NCBI GenBank assembly: GCA_026008535.1
Contig: BRKX01000014.1
Coordinates: forward strand, 50,579,006 to 50,643,005
Source of the DNA: Perilla frutescens
Taxonomy: Eukaryota > Streptophyta > Magnoliopsida > Lamiales > Lamiaceae
Length of the DNA: 64,000 nt
Direction: 5' to 3'
This document shows, piece after piece, positions 24,543 to 35,846 of the stretch. Within the stretch, counting starts at the first letter, position 1. Each line of letters opens with the position of its first letter. A program made the translations under genes and the position numbers. The notes below the pieces were generated by a model. The model saw nothing but the letters and a program-made list of their open reading frames with translations. It did not search any database and was not told the DNA's origin.

Positions 24543-24902
24543 TTAACAATAGGGTATACAAGGGCTTGGGCCTAACTGAGGTGGCGGTTGCGATGGATTT
24601 TTGGACTGAATTAGGTGCCGCCGCCGTTGTAGAGGTGGTTCGATTGGACCGCCATTATTAACATTTGGAGGCGAATTAGGTGTAAATTTGCCATGACCAA
24701 GATGAGTTTTATGAGAAAACGATGGTTTTGTACCTCCTTCCTTTCTCTGTTCCAGTATCTGCGACAGAGAAACGTCACTAGCAGAGATATCATCTCTATC
24801 TTGCAGGGTCCTTGCCATTACAAATGAGGGTTTCTTCACACATTGTGTGAAAATCAATGCGTTAACTAAAATTGCAAAGAAAAAGAAACACACAAGTTTC
24901 AT
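24543..24902 (-). CDS. Small secreted peptide precursor, 119 aa, family not recognised (copy A)
   Basis: I do not recognise the family. The start is taken as the first ATG (24900-24902), giving a hydrophobic leader MKLVCFFFFAILVNALIFTQC typical of a secretory signal peptide. Then come a hydrophilic pro-region (ARTLQDRDD...SLSQIL.QRKEGG), an Asn/Pro/Gly-rich stretch, a tribasic RRR and a Pro-rich tail ending QLGPSPCIPYC just before the stop. This layout (signal peptide, variable pro-region, basic site, conserved short C-terminus) is that of plant peptide-hormone or phytocytokine precursors. Only two Cys occur in the tail, as CxxxC, which argues against defensin, RALF or EPF families. The GPSP element recalls PIP-type peptides, but the GxGH end is missing. 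Intronless; promoter at 24943-24950; paralogue at 32012-32371. The secreted nature is strong, the signalling role is inference. Confidence 0.75.
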   Translation of the reverse strand: MKLVCFFFFAILVNALIFTQCVKKPSFVMARTLQDRDDISASDVSLSQILEQRKEGGTKPSFSHKTHLGHGKFTPNSPPNVNNGGPIEPPLQRRRHLIQSKNPSQPPPQLGPSPCIPYC

Positions 24903-24942
24903 TGATATTTGGGAAATGAATAACAACTGCTGGACCTGCTAG

Positions 24943-24950
24943 TATTTATA
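24943..24950 (-). promoter_or_regulatory. TATA box of secreted-peptide gene A
   Basis: Minus-strand TATAAATA 41-48 bases upstream of the ATG, identical in sequence and spacing to the box before the paralogue (32412-32419). The predicted 5' leader is very short (roughly 10-20 nt). Confidence 0.7.
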
Positions 24951-25138
24951 CTGTGTTTAAAGAGCATATATGGTCTAGTGTCATGTTCGACTTATAAAAT
25001 ATGTCATGTAAAAAATATGTATATACACACATTTGACCAACAGAGAGTTAACATCTTATACGGCATTCTCTGCTGCAGCATGCAATATTTGACCAACAGA
25101 GAGTTAACGTCTGTTTTGAGTTTGAAATTAAGAGGCAA

Positions 25139-25361
25139 TAACTATTTTAGCCATTTGAACTTTTAAAAGATTTATTTTAGCCACTAACTTTAAAACATAC
25201 TTATTTTAGCCACTTTGAACGAAAATGCCCCTCTGCGCGCTGGCACTGCGCGCTAGCAATGCGCGCAACACGTAGGGACAAAAATGTCATTCTGACTAAA
25301 ATAAATATATTTAAAAGTTAGTGGCTAAAATAAATCTTTTAAAAGTTCAAGTGGCTAGTTT
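25139..25361. mobile_element. Foldback MITE with GCGCGC core
   Basis: Arms ATTTTAGCCA..TTGAACTTTTAAAAG and CTTTTAAAAGTTCAAGTGGCTA are reverse complements, as are the inner AAAGTTAGTGGCT blocks. The centre is GC-rich (GCGCGCTGGCACTGCGCGCTAGC). It is absent from the equivalent place in duplication copy B, so it inserted after the duplication or was lost there. No clear target duplication. Confidence 0.6.
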
Positions 25362-26277
25362 TATATATTTCCACTTGAAATTAATGACTCGAATTCAACA
25401 GAAGAGGACTGCTTTTATTCGCCCGAATTCTATATGAGTCGATGACTTTTGTAGCTTTAACTTTACACGTGGCGACATCTCACAATGGGAGTGTAGTGGG
25501 TGGGTGTGTAGTATTGAATTTCCCACAATTTTCACATGAATATGTATAGTGCATGAGTGGTTTTTTTTAGCAAGACGACGTTGAGTCGCAACAAAAATTA
25601 AAAATAAAAACTTGTTCAAGATGTATCAGAGTGAACACAATTTCGCAATCACAGTAAGCCAAAATTCAAGAACAAAAAAATGGTTAATTGTCTTAAAAAT
25701 CATGAACTTTAAGCTTTAATCGTGTGCAATTTCACAATCACAGTGAGCAAATTTAACATGAACTTTAAAAGTAGGCAATTAAAACATCAACTTTGAATTT
25801 GTGTGCTATTCAACATGTCGTCATTTTCAAATTTTATAAAAATTTGGGAATATTGAATAACACACAAATTTAAAGTTGGTGTTTTAATTGCCTATTTTTA
25901 AAGCGCACGTTAAATTTGCAACTAAGCTTAAAGTTCATGATTTTTAAGGCAATTAACCCAAAAAGAAACTGCATTCATATAGAGTGAAAAAAATGAAAAT
26001 ATCGTTTACGTTTTCTTGACTCTTGGGCACAAAATTATTTTATTGAATTCGTCAAGAATATAAAGTACTTCGAGGCTTAGTTTCCAAAGAAAAATGAACT
26101 ACAATCAATTGAAATTTGAAAATAGGCTGGATTCAAAAAATATTCCACTCTAAAAAATGACGACTCATAAAAAATGTACATTAATTAATGTGAATGTGAC
26201 TCAATTATTCCGAACTTGCAATTCGGGCAGAAGACTTTGCCGTTAGTTTCAAAGTCTACGCTGGCTCCACAATAGAC

Positions 26278-27540
26278 TAGGATACGTAGTTTGTCGGCTT
26301 AATAATCAAACGCCAATAAATTCTTCTTAACAAGTAATAAAATGATGTAAGAGTATCATTCCTCAAAGACAACGCTATTGGTATTACTGAAAATATTTAT
26401 TCTAATTTTATATGGACAAACAAAAATTGGTTTCATATTTAAAAAAGAGCAGGGGGCCAAAAAAAGGCGCAAACCATATGTCGAATCCTACCTAGATGTA
26501 CAAACTATTTTTTGTCCCAAATGCACACCTAAACTACTTAAAAAGAACAATCGCCCCCCTAAACTATTAAAAAATGAACAAACTAACACTTGAAGTTAAC
26601 ACCGTTAGTTTTTTCCGCTAATTAAAATGTGTCAATCTCAATTCTATTACCTATGAATTCCAATCGGACAAATTGAAATCACGACCAAATAGCCCACAAT
26701 ATGGAGTTTCAAACCCCTCTTTTAATTTCAAAATCCAACATCGAATCATTATCGAGATTTAAAATTTAATTGGTAATACAAACCCTCGTCATCGATATAT
26801 CTCCATGTAATCATTCTATCGTTTAACACCCGATTGACAAATTGAGAGTATAATTAAAAAGCTTGTGACGAGGGCTTTCTTAACCATACCACAATACATG
26901 GTATCATTAAGTACAAATTGGTATACATTTGCAAAGTGTTATTTATTTTTCTGCTGTACGTTGAAGACATAGTCGAAACACTAGCTTCAACATTAAGTAC
27001 AACTTTGATGTTTACATCCAAAATTCACAACTTTTCAGGCAACAAATTCTAACATATTAGATTGATAATGTATGTGATTGAGTACTATTTGAAGCACTCA
27101 AACTTTAAAATTGTTCAATTCATCAAAATATATGGTGGTTTAGACCATATTATTTTTATCAATATAATCTATCTAACTAATTTATTCCAAAGTAAACACT
27201 GTTGTTTTTTTACCTTAACCATTTAAACTAAAACAAACAAAATATAAAACTAACTAGAATAAACACAAAGCAACAAGAAATTAATTTTTTTATGAGAAAA
27301 TATTTACTATCTCCATGATTATAAAATTCAAATAATTCAATCGATCAAATTTCTAGTTGGTTCACGAGACTCCCTATAATCTTATCAATTGCTATGTGAA
27401 TTTGAACAAAAGATAATGATCAAATAACCCTTGAATTGTTCTTTAAGGTTCACATTAATTACCCCCTCCTTGACTATTTGGGTCAATAAGCCTCTTCGAC
27501 TTTTTAAAAATGGCTCACATAGTCCCTTTTGTGCACGAAA
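26278..27540. other. AT-rich intergenic DNA
   Basis: No gene supported. 26490-26610 has the wording of small plant MITEs (repeated CTAAACTA with A-runs), but no boundaries can be set. Confidence 0.4.
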
Positions 27541-28164
27541 AATTTAACATTGTTGTAGGGTACCTCGTCTCGCTAGAGGTTCACCTATTGTTTCCCGTTA
27601 CCTTGCAGTCAGTATCGTACGTCTCTTAAGAGACAGAATCAAGGAGTCGACATTAAATGGCTCAGGATGAGAATCTGAACACCGATGACTCCTCCGAAAG
27701 TTGACCAAACACGCACAGACAAAGAGGTAGAAAGAGCAGCTTATCCCCCCACACCGGCAACACCACTCTAAATACAAACCCTTGACTAACTCGCCACTTA
27801 AACCTAAGCTACTTTGGCACGAATAGATCCCCAAGGGTAATCTAGACGAACTGGAAATGACAAGAGAGTAGGAGCACATAGCATTGAACTTGTTCTAGGG
27901 TTTAAAAGAAAAGCAGAGAAGAAGACGAGAACAGCGTAGAAGATGAGAGAATAGTGAAGTGGAGGCTTCTGTTAATAGAAGCCGAGAAGGTGGACGGGGT
28001 TGCCTTGGGAAGTAGCAATGGGCTGCCAAGGTAAGCAAGTAATGGACCAGGAACTGGGTCACACGAAATGGGCCAATATCCCAACAATTGTTAGAAAACA
28101 CACACTCACACATATGCTTTTTTTCACACACTATAACACATAATTTACGCACAGTAACACAATC
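27541..28164. other. GC-richer unidentified block, probably repeat-derived
   Basis: Base composition is clearly higher in G+C than the surroundings from about 27545 to 28080, as in old LTR or leader sequence. Minus-strand open frames there (27598-27879, 27895-28191) have no recognisable domains and no paired terminal repeat is visible. It may be a retrotransposon fragment. Confidence 0.3.
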
Positions 28165-28260
28165 TACTACTATTATAAAAGAGTCATACAAATTTTGATT
28201 TACCTATTATATCCCCAATACAACTTTAATTTAAGGGTAATATAGTAATATAATATATAC
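28165..28260 (+). mobile_element. Helitron-like 5' end
   Basis: A|TCTACTACTATTATAAAAGAG followed by TTTGATTTACCTATTATATCCC and AAGGGTAATATAGTAAT closely matches 46523-46625 and, more loosely, 49415-49475. The TC start after A and the family-wide conservation fit a Helitron 5' terminus. The matching 3' end of this copy was not located. Confidence 0.5.
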
Positions 28261-31200
28261 TACTTATTTATAAAATTTAATTCTTTGTTTTTATAACCTA
28301 TAATTATTTCCATAATAAAGAAGTAAATAATGTACGATATATTTATTTAAGCAAGTTGCTAACAAAGTTTGAGGAAAATATTGGGCATCGAAACAATCAA
28401 ACAAGCAAATTTCACAAGGTTAGCAAATTGAATTTTGAAAAGAGTTTATTCAACCCTCCTTCTAAACCCCATTTGACTCATTCGGGACTAATAAATTACA
28501 TCACAATGAAGGAGATTGAAAAATAAAAACTTGAGTTTATCGAAAGATTATAAACTAATCTAGCTCATTGTTCTTAAGAAATTATCTGTCAATAATCAAG
28601 AATTACATCAAGATTCAATCAATGATTTGATTCATTTAATATAATTTATTTAAATAGTTCTTAATAGAAAATATATAATTTAGTTGTGGTAACTACAATG
28701 TGTGTGTGTTCTAAATCATGTTATATGGTATATGAAAGAAAATTAAAAAAAAAAATAGTTTCATAATATATACAACCAAAATGCTAAATTTTAATTTATT
28801 AATTGAAATTGATATGTTCACTCTCATTCATATGATTAAGAGTAGTTCCAATTAAATTTATTGAAACTAAATTTCAACTTCTTTATTTATGGTTAGGCTT
28901 GGATAATGTTGACTGCACCAAGAAGACATGTCAGATAATATATATTGAACTATTAGAATATATATCTATTAAAGTGAATGAAGAACACTTAAAAAAAGTC
29001 CATGATGAAGATAAATATAAGAATTGATTAATGTAGAAAATTTTTGGGGGCTCTATTTTGAAAGTTGCTAGACAAAGTTTTAAAAATATGATTAATTGTA
29101 AACAAAAGATTACCAACTTTATGCGAATTTATAATTTATACATGACTTTTAAAACATTACAATAATAAATGGTTGATTGGAAAAATAAATTTTAAATTAT
29201 GGTTCAAATGTACCTTTTTCTAACTTATTAATTTATAATTTAAGAAATTTAGAATATAATATTGGTTGGTTTTATAATTATATATATAATATTTTATAAT
29301 AGATTATTCAGTTAATTAAGAATATCTATTTAAATTCATGGGGGGAGAAATATTGCATAATTTTTTGGAATATGGATTATGTTGACTACCTATAATCATA
29401 TGACTGAGAATAAACATAGTTTAATTACTTATGAAAGAGTTGAAATAGAAGAATCGGATATTTTCCCCTTATATTGAACTACTAACTATTTAACATAATT
29501 CTCAATCTATTAATTAAACATAATACATATAAAACAATAATATAATTCATAGTTATATGTAGAAGTGTTGTACATTAGAATTTTTTTATAGAATAATATT
29601 ATATACATATATATATATAAGGTGTTTTGGTTGAATGAGAATAATTAAATTTCTCGGATGGAAGGAATTTATATTGCACATATTTTGGAATATAGATTAC
29701 CACGAAAATGGTGATTACCAATTTTAAAACATATCAATCATAAGAATGAGAATGGACATTCTCTGTTAGTTGAGAAAATAATTGAAATCGAGAAATTGAA
29801 TAATTGAATATTTTTTTCCTTAGATTTGTACTACTAATTAAATTAGTTAATCATTGAATCAAGAATTACAACTGAAAATCAAATTATATTTTTCATAAAA
29901 AAATTGTAAACAATGTATAACATTTTAAAAATATATTGAAAATGAAACCTCGAACGCATTTTACCACAACAAACTATTAACCAAACTTTGAGATTTTAAC
30001 ATTTCTTTATCATTGAGCAACACTTATTGCTATAATAATGAAGTTTTTTTTCTCTTTAAACACATGATATTAATTTATACATTCAACACCATTTTAATTT
30101 AGTTAAATTATTTTTAGTTTTATTTGTTCAATGTCGTCATTTATTTTACAATAAAAAATATTATTAAATGTATATTCGGATGAAATACACACAAAAATAG
30201 TTAATATTTTGTGACATGTGTAATAATTAAAATAGTTCAATCAATTCAGTGTATCGTGATATATGTAAATTAATTGATAACATAGAGTGGTTAAAAATAT
30301 AATTTACTTTACATAAACTATGTTAATTGATGTGCGATAAGGTCTTGTGTCATGATAATAAAAAATCATATAATTAATACTATTTTGAACTCATTAACTT
30401 TTTAGTAAAATTAATCAACTTTATACTGAATTTTTCTAAAATGGATGATTCAAGATTTTGTGAACTTATATTAATTAAAATTTTATATTTTTATTAGATG
30501 GTAAAGTCAACATAAAAATTGTTAAATAGAAGATTTGAATTGTGCTAATGCATATATACGTCAACAATCTAAGAAGGTTGAGAATTTAAAAAAAAAAGAA
30601 TCTTGAGAAAGGATACATGCATATCTCTCTCTTGTCTTACTCCATTTTACTTTTAATTGTTATTATTTTATTACTTAAAATACTTTATCACGTAATTGAT
30701 ATAATTTCATTACATGAGTGGTACAAAGTAATTATGAAATAAAATATTAACAATTATATAATAAATTCATATATAAGATAGATAACCAACAAATACATTA
30801 AGTAATAAATTTATATACATTAATAAACAATGAACAAATTAATTAAATCAACTTGTCGCCTTTTTTCACATTTTCATCAACTCTCACGACCGTCCATTAA
30901 TTAATTAATTAATTAATATACATTAATAAACAATGAACAAATTAATTAAATCAACTCGTCGCCTTTTTTCACATTTTCATCAACTCTCATGACCGTCCAT
31001 TAATTAATTAATTTTTTTTTTGTGATCGTCCATTATTTAGTAATTTTTTAAATACAAATATTATAAACATGATTGAGTTTCTGAAACTCCTCTGGCCGTT
31101 TTTCAATCTTTGGGGAATCTAAGATATAACGTATCTATACCTAACCCTATTTATATATACATATAAATATCTATCTAGATATATATATATTAAAACAACA

Positions 31201-31604
31201 AAACTATAAACAAATTAAAAGACTATAAATTCTTAGTTCGTGTTTGAATAGTTACAATTTAATTAAAATTTATGTTTATATTATTTTTTCTGATTATTGA
31301 TTAATCTAGAATTTTCAGATATTTTTTAATTTATAAATTGATATATATATATATATAATGAAATATATTTTTTAAACTAACTACTCAAATATAATATAGT
31401 AACTTAAGTTTGTCGGATAAAATTCTCATAGTTTTTTTCACTTGAATGCAACACGGGCGGATCAAGATATGCGTCCCATTAAATAAACACGACACATTGT
31501 TCGACATTGTACACAACAGAATCAGCAGCTAAGTGGTGAACTTGTAGCTGGTGTATCCAGTCTTAACAAGGAATAAAAACGAAATCATAACTAACAGCAG
31601 AAAG
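28261..31604. other. Long AT-rich gene-free stretch
   Basis: Very AT-rich, with poly-A/T runs and (TA)n patches (29605-29620, 31175-31190, 31342-31357). Apart from the tandem repeat at 30814-31010 nothing is recognised. Any Helitron or LTR content cannot be delimited by eye. Confidence 0.45.
30814..31010. repeat. Tandem duplication, two ~103-bp units
   Basis: Units begin at 30814 and 30917 and share TATACATTAATAAACAATG, TCAACT.GTCGCCTTTTTTCA and GACCGTCCATTAATTAATTA. Only two or three substitutions separate them, so the duplication is recent. It is bounded by TTAATTAA runs, a likely slippage or recombination site. Confidence 0.9.
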
Positions 31605-32011
31605 GAGTATATTATATTATATTACACTATTACCCTAGAATTAAAATAATAATAGGGACATAATATCAAACTAAATTTTATATACACACACACATTATTT
31701 TTATTTATGGTTATTTTATTGAAGTAGGGCACCATTTTTCAAAGTATAAACAGAGCACTTGAAATCTCACGGCCGGCTCTGCCTTTGAGAACAAAAAATT
31801 TCAACCCCAAAATAAATCTAGCCGAACTCACAGCCAACCCGATAACCCTAATTTGAAACCGAGCAGGCTCACTGACATCAGTACAGTAGTGCTCAATCAC
31901 CCAAACACTCCAAGACTTATTTTTAAAATAAGATCTAATAAATCTAAAAACATATATATAAAATATAGAAACATAGTCTTAAAATAAGTTTAACCAAACA
32001 CCATCTACGTC

Positions 32012-32371
32012 TTAACAATCGGGTATACAAGCGCTTGGGCCTAACTGAGGTGGCAGTTGCGATGATCGACGGAAAGAAATTAGTTGCCGCCGCCGTGGTA
32101 GAGGTGGTCCTATTGAACCGCCATTATTAGCATTTGGAGGCGAATTAGGGGTAAATTTGTCATGACCAAGAAGAGTTTTATGAGAAAACGATGGTTTTTT
32201 ACCTCCTTCCTTTCTCTGTTGCAGTATCTGCGACAGAGAAACGTCACTAGCAGAGATATCGTCTCTATCTTGCAGAGTCCTTGCCATTACAAATGAGGGT
32301 TTCTTCACACATTGTGTGGAAATCAATTCGTTAACTAAAATTGCAAAGAAAAAGAAACACACTAGTTTCAT
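32012..32371 (-). CDS. Small secreted peptide precursor, 119 aa, family not recognised (copy B)
   Basis: Paralogue of 24543-24902 with the same length, same start context and no gap. The leader MKLVCFFFFAILVNELISTQC is hydrophobic but has Glu where copy A has Ala, which may weaken the signal peptide core. The pro-region ARTLQDRDDISASDVSLSQIL is identical in both copies. Changes concentrate after the RRR: the tail begins QLISFRRSS against HLIQSKNPS in copy A, and ends QLGPSACIPDC against QLGPSPCIPYC. The two Cys and the QLGPS.CIP.C frame are kept. It reads open throughout, so both genes may be functional. A role as a secreted signal or defence peptide is inference from architecture only. Confidence 0.75.
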   Translation of the reverse strand: MKLVCFFFFAILVNELISTQCVKKPSFVMARTLQDRDDISASDVSLSQILQQRKEGGKKPSFSHKTLLGHDKFTPNSPPNANNGGSIGPPLPRRRQLISFRRSSQLPPQLGPSACIPDC

Positions 32372-32411
32372 TGATATTAGGGAAATGAATAGCAACTGGT
32401 GGACCTGCTAG

Positions 32412-32419
32412 TATTTATA
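32412..32419 (-). promoter_or_regulatory. TATA box of secreted-peptide gene B
   Basis: Minus-strand TATAAATA at the same distance from the ATG (41-48 bases) as in copy A, with well-conserved surrounding promoter sequence. Confidence 0.7.
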
Positions 32420-33534
32420 CTGAGTTTAGAGAGCATATATGGTCTGGTGTCATGTTTGACTTATAAAATATGTCTTGTAAAAAATATGTGTATACACACA
32501 TACATGTATGAATTCATTAAATACTACAGAGTTTTTATTTTCAATTTCTAACCACAAATCAACATAACTTGTTAAAGACGTAGCTAATTATGAATTAATA
32601 CTGATATTTTTCCGTGTGATGTATGAGTTTTAATTTTATAAATCATATTATTATATGATAAAAGAAAGTATTTTTTTTTTGGTAAAAAAGAACAAATGAA
32701 AATTAATATTTAAATGACATGCAATTTAAATTTGAACTTAAACAAGAGGCATACTTTTAACAAAAGTTTTTTGGGAAAATGATTTTTGTGAATGTGATTC
32801 TGAAGAAAATGATTACTAACATAATCTTTATTTTGTGTTTGGAACACAACAAAAAAATTGTAATGATTCTCTTTTTATTATTGGATTAAATTTAAATAAG
32901 AGTAGATAATTAAATATCTAAAATATATATTGTATCTTATTTCATACTACCAATATTTATAATTTTAAATTACGAACTATATAATGTGTAATTTTTTAAT
33001 TTGCATTAGTTGTATAGATATTGAATGCAACATATTATTTCAATTTAAATAAAATGATATGACTAAAAATTAATCAATTAAGGCAAATATTATATTGGTT
33101 ATCCGAATATTTTTTATTTAATTGGAAATCAAAATTATATATATATATATATTGAATTGGAAGTAAAAATAATCTATATTGACAATGGTATGGTCGTCGT
33201 TTAGTCCGCAACATTGTCTCAAAAATGATATTATTGAAATTTTAATAGAAATGCCAAAAAAATGATTGATAAAATAGTCTAATTTTGGTCATAATTTCTT
33301 CAATAAAAAAATATCACATTTTTGAATTTCTTTTTTCATTTATAAAATTTTATATTTTTTCTATTTTATTTATTTTACACATTTTTTATTGAAATTTTTT
33401 AATCCAAACTTAGTATTAATAATAAAAAAAGATAATAATAAATCTTATTTTTTCAATTTAAAAAAACCATTTTTTTATTTTTTTAATTAAAAATATGAAT
33501 CCAAATATAATAATGATTTATAAAAGAATAAATA

Positions 33535-33548
33535 ATAATAATAACAAC

Positions 33549-33604
<56 letters not shown>
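33535..33604. repeat. (AAT)n microsatellite
   Basis: About twenty AAT units, with one or two interruptions at the left (AACAACAAT), between the two homologous blocks of duplication copy B. Not present in copy A. Confidence 0.9.
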
Positions 33605-33606
<2 letters not shown>

Positions 33607-34797
33607 GAAGAAATCGAACAATGAAATCATTTCACACTAAATTCCCAAAATCAAGAAAAAAGAATACCTACTGGGAGTAGGTATTTAAAATCCAAAAAAA
33701 TTGCACAATTTTTCTTGTTTTGAGGAATGTGATTCCTTTTCATATTACATAAAAAATGAATCAAACATATTAATATTAATACCAAACGGGGCCTTTAAGT
33801 TCAGTTATAATTAGCATGCACACAATTTACATATGAACATGTATAGTGAGTGGTTTTTTAGCAAGACGACATTGAATCGCAGCAAAAATTAAAAATTAAA
33901 ACTTGTTCAACATATATCAGAGTGAAAACAATTTCGCAATCACAGTGAGCCAAAATTCAAGAACAAAAAAGAAAAAGTTAATTGTCTTCAAAATGATGAA
34001 CTTTGAGATTTAAAAGTGAGCAATTTCACAATCACAGTGAGCAAATTTAATATGACCTTTAAGTAGGCGATTAAAACATCAACGTTGAATTTGTGTGTTA
34101 TTCAACATCCCCAAATTTTTATAAAACAATTGACCTCCAATCCAACATTCAATTTGCTCGTCTCTTCGTGCCCGTCATGACTCGATCATCAATTTTTAAA
34201 ATTAGCGTCAAAGTGGCCACAACTGTATGTTGGATTGAAGGGTCAATTAATTTTATAAAAAATTGGGGATGTTGAATAGCACACAAATTTAAAGTTGGTG
34301 TTTTAATTCCATACTTTTAAAGTTCATGTTAAATTTGCAAGTAATATGGTTAAAGTTCATAATTTTTAAGGGAATTAACCAAAAATGAAACTACATTCAT
34401 ATAGAATGAAAAATGAAAATATCGTATACGTTTTCTTGACTCTTGGGCACAAAAATATTGTCAAGAATATAAAGTCCTTCGAGGCTTCCAAAGAAAAATG
34501 AACTACAATCAATTGAAAATAGGCTGGATCCAAAAATTATTCCACTTTAAAAAATGACGACTCACAAAAAATATACATTAATTAATGTGAATGTGACTCA
34601 CATATTCCGAACTTGCAATTCGGGCAGAAGACTTTGCCGTTAGTTTCAAAGTCTACGCTGGTACCACAATAGACTTAAAAGTTCTATCGTCGACTTGACT
34701 TACGTATACAGTATACATCATGCACATATGTTATATACAGTAGTATCTTCAATCTAGTTTTGTCCACACACAATTATTAATAAAGAAAAATCAAGTT

Positions 34798-35795
34798 ATG
34801 GAGAGAGGTTCCCAATTCTTCATACTTGAGCTCTTATTGATTCATTTTGTTTATGGCTTAGCCATAGCAAATAGCGACATCAACACCGATCGTTCTTCGC
34901 TTCTTGCCTTAAAATCTCGTATCACGTTAGATCCTCACAATATAACCAGAAATTGGACCAACGAGACCCATATTTGCAACTGGGTTGGAGTTAGCTGTGA
35001 TTTCCTTCATAAGAGAGTGACAGGGTTGAATATCTCTAATATGGGGCTTGTAGGCACCATTCCACCAGAAATAGGCAATCTTTCTTACCTTGCTTCTTTG
35101 GATTTGAATGATAATGTTTTTCATGGTCATATTCCTCCATCAATCTTCAACTTGTCAATGCTAGAAGTCATAAGCTTAAGAAGCAACAATTTGTCTGGTA
35201 GCCTACCAAGCGACATGTGCATGGACAGTCTTCACAATCTTAAAGTGCTCCGTATATCTTACAACGGTATGTATGGAGAAATACCGTCGAGTTTGGGCCA
35301 ATGTTCCAAACTTCAATTAATTTCCTTGTACGAAAACAACTTAGTTGGGCAGGTGCCAAGAGAAATTGGAAACGTAACACTGCTTACGACATTATACCTT
35401 GGGCAGAACAATTTAAGTGGTATGTTATTATCTCTATGTTAATCCATAATTGTTTTCATCGTTATTATCATGCGCAAAGACTTGCATATACCCTCTGTAT
35501 ATAATTAAGCTTTATATCAGACAAATACTTTTTAGCATTAGAACTAGAACTGATACTTTTTGGTATGGAAGTGACATTTTTTCAATCCAAACATTGTGGT
35601 AATAATTACAAAGAGCCTTCACCTTTTTTTAAAAAAAAAAAATAGTTAAAATAAACGTGGTACTTTTCAAGATTAATTTAAAGTGATACTTTTTAGTATT
35701 AAAAATGATACTTTTTTCCATCTAATATAATAAGGCTCATATACAATAACTGGTGTATACAAGACCACTCCATGATTATTATTATTATTATTATT

Positions 35796-35846
<51 letters not shown>

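Larger units (their letters stand above)
24140..26277. repeat. Segmental duplication, copy A (partner 31605-34676)
   Basis: Two blocks, about 24140-24970 and 25540-26277, match 31605-32480 and 33825-34676 in the same order and orientation. The first block holds the secreted-peptide gene and its promoter; the second is non-coding and ends at GACTTTGCCGTTAGTTTCAA...CCACAATAGACT. The DNA between the blocks differs in the two copies: a foldback MITE here, and AT-rich DNA with an (AAT)n array in the partner. Confidence 0.85.
31605..34676. repeat. Segmental duplication, copy B (partner 24140-26277)
   Basis: Same order and orientation as copy A, with extra AT-rich DNA (about 32500-33820) between its two homologous blocks. 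It ends only about 120 bp before the start codon of the receptor-like protein gene, so the duplicated tail now forms much of that gene's promoter region. Confidence 0.85.

Noticed and set aside
24543..24902. Assignment of the peptide to PIP or CEP families
   Set aside because: GPSP is shared with PIP-type peptides, but the diagnostic GxGH C-terminus is absent and a CxxxC pair is present instead.
24543..24926. Start of the peptide gene eight codons further upstream
   Set aside because: That frame would begin at a TTG; the first ATG (24900-24902) gives a proper signal peptide and fits the TATA spacing in both copies.
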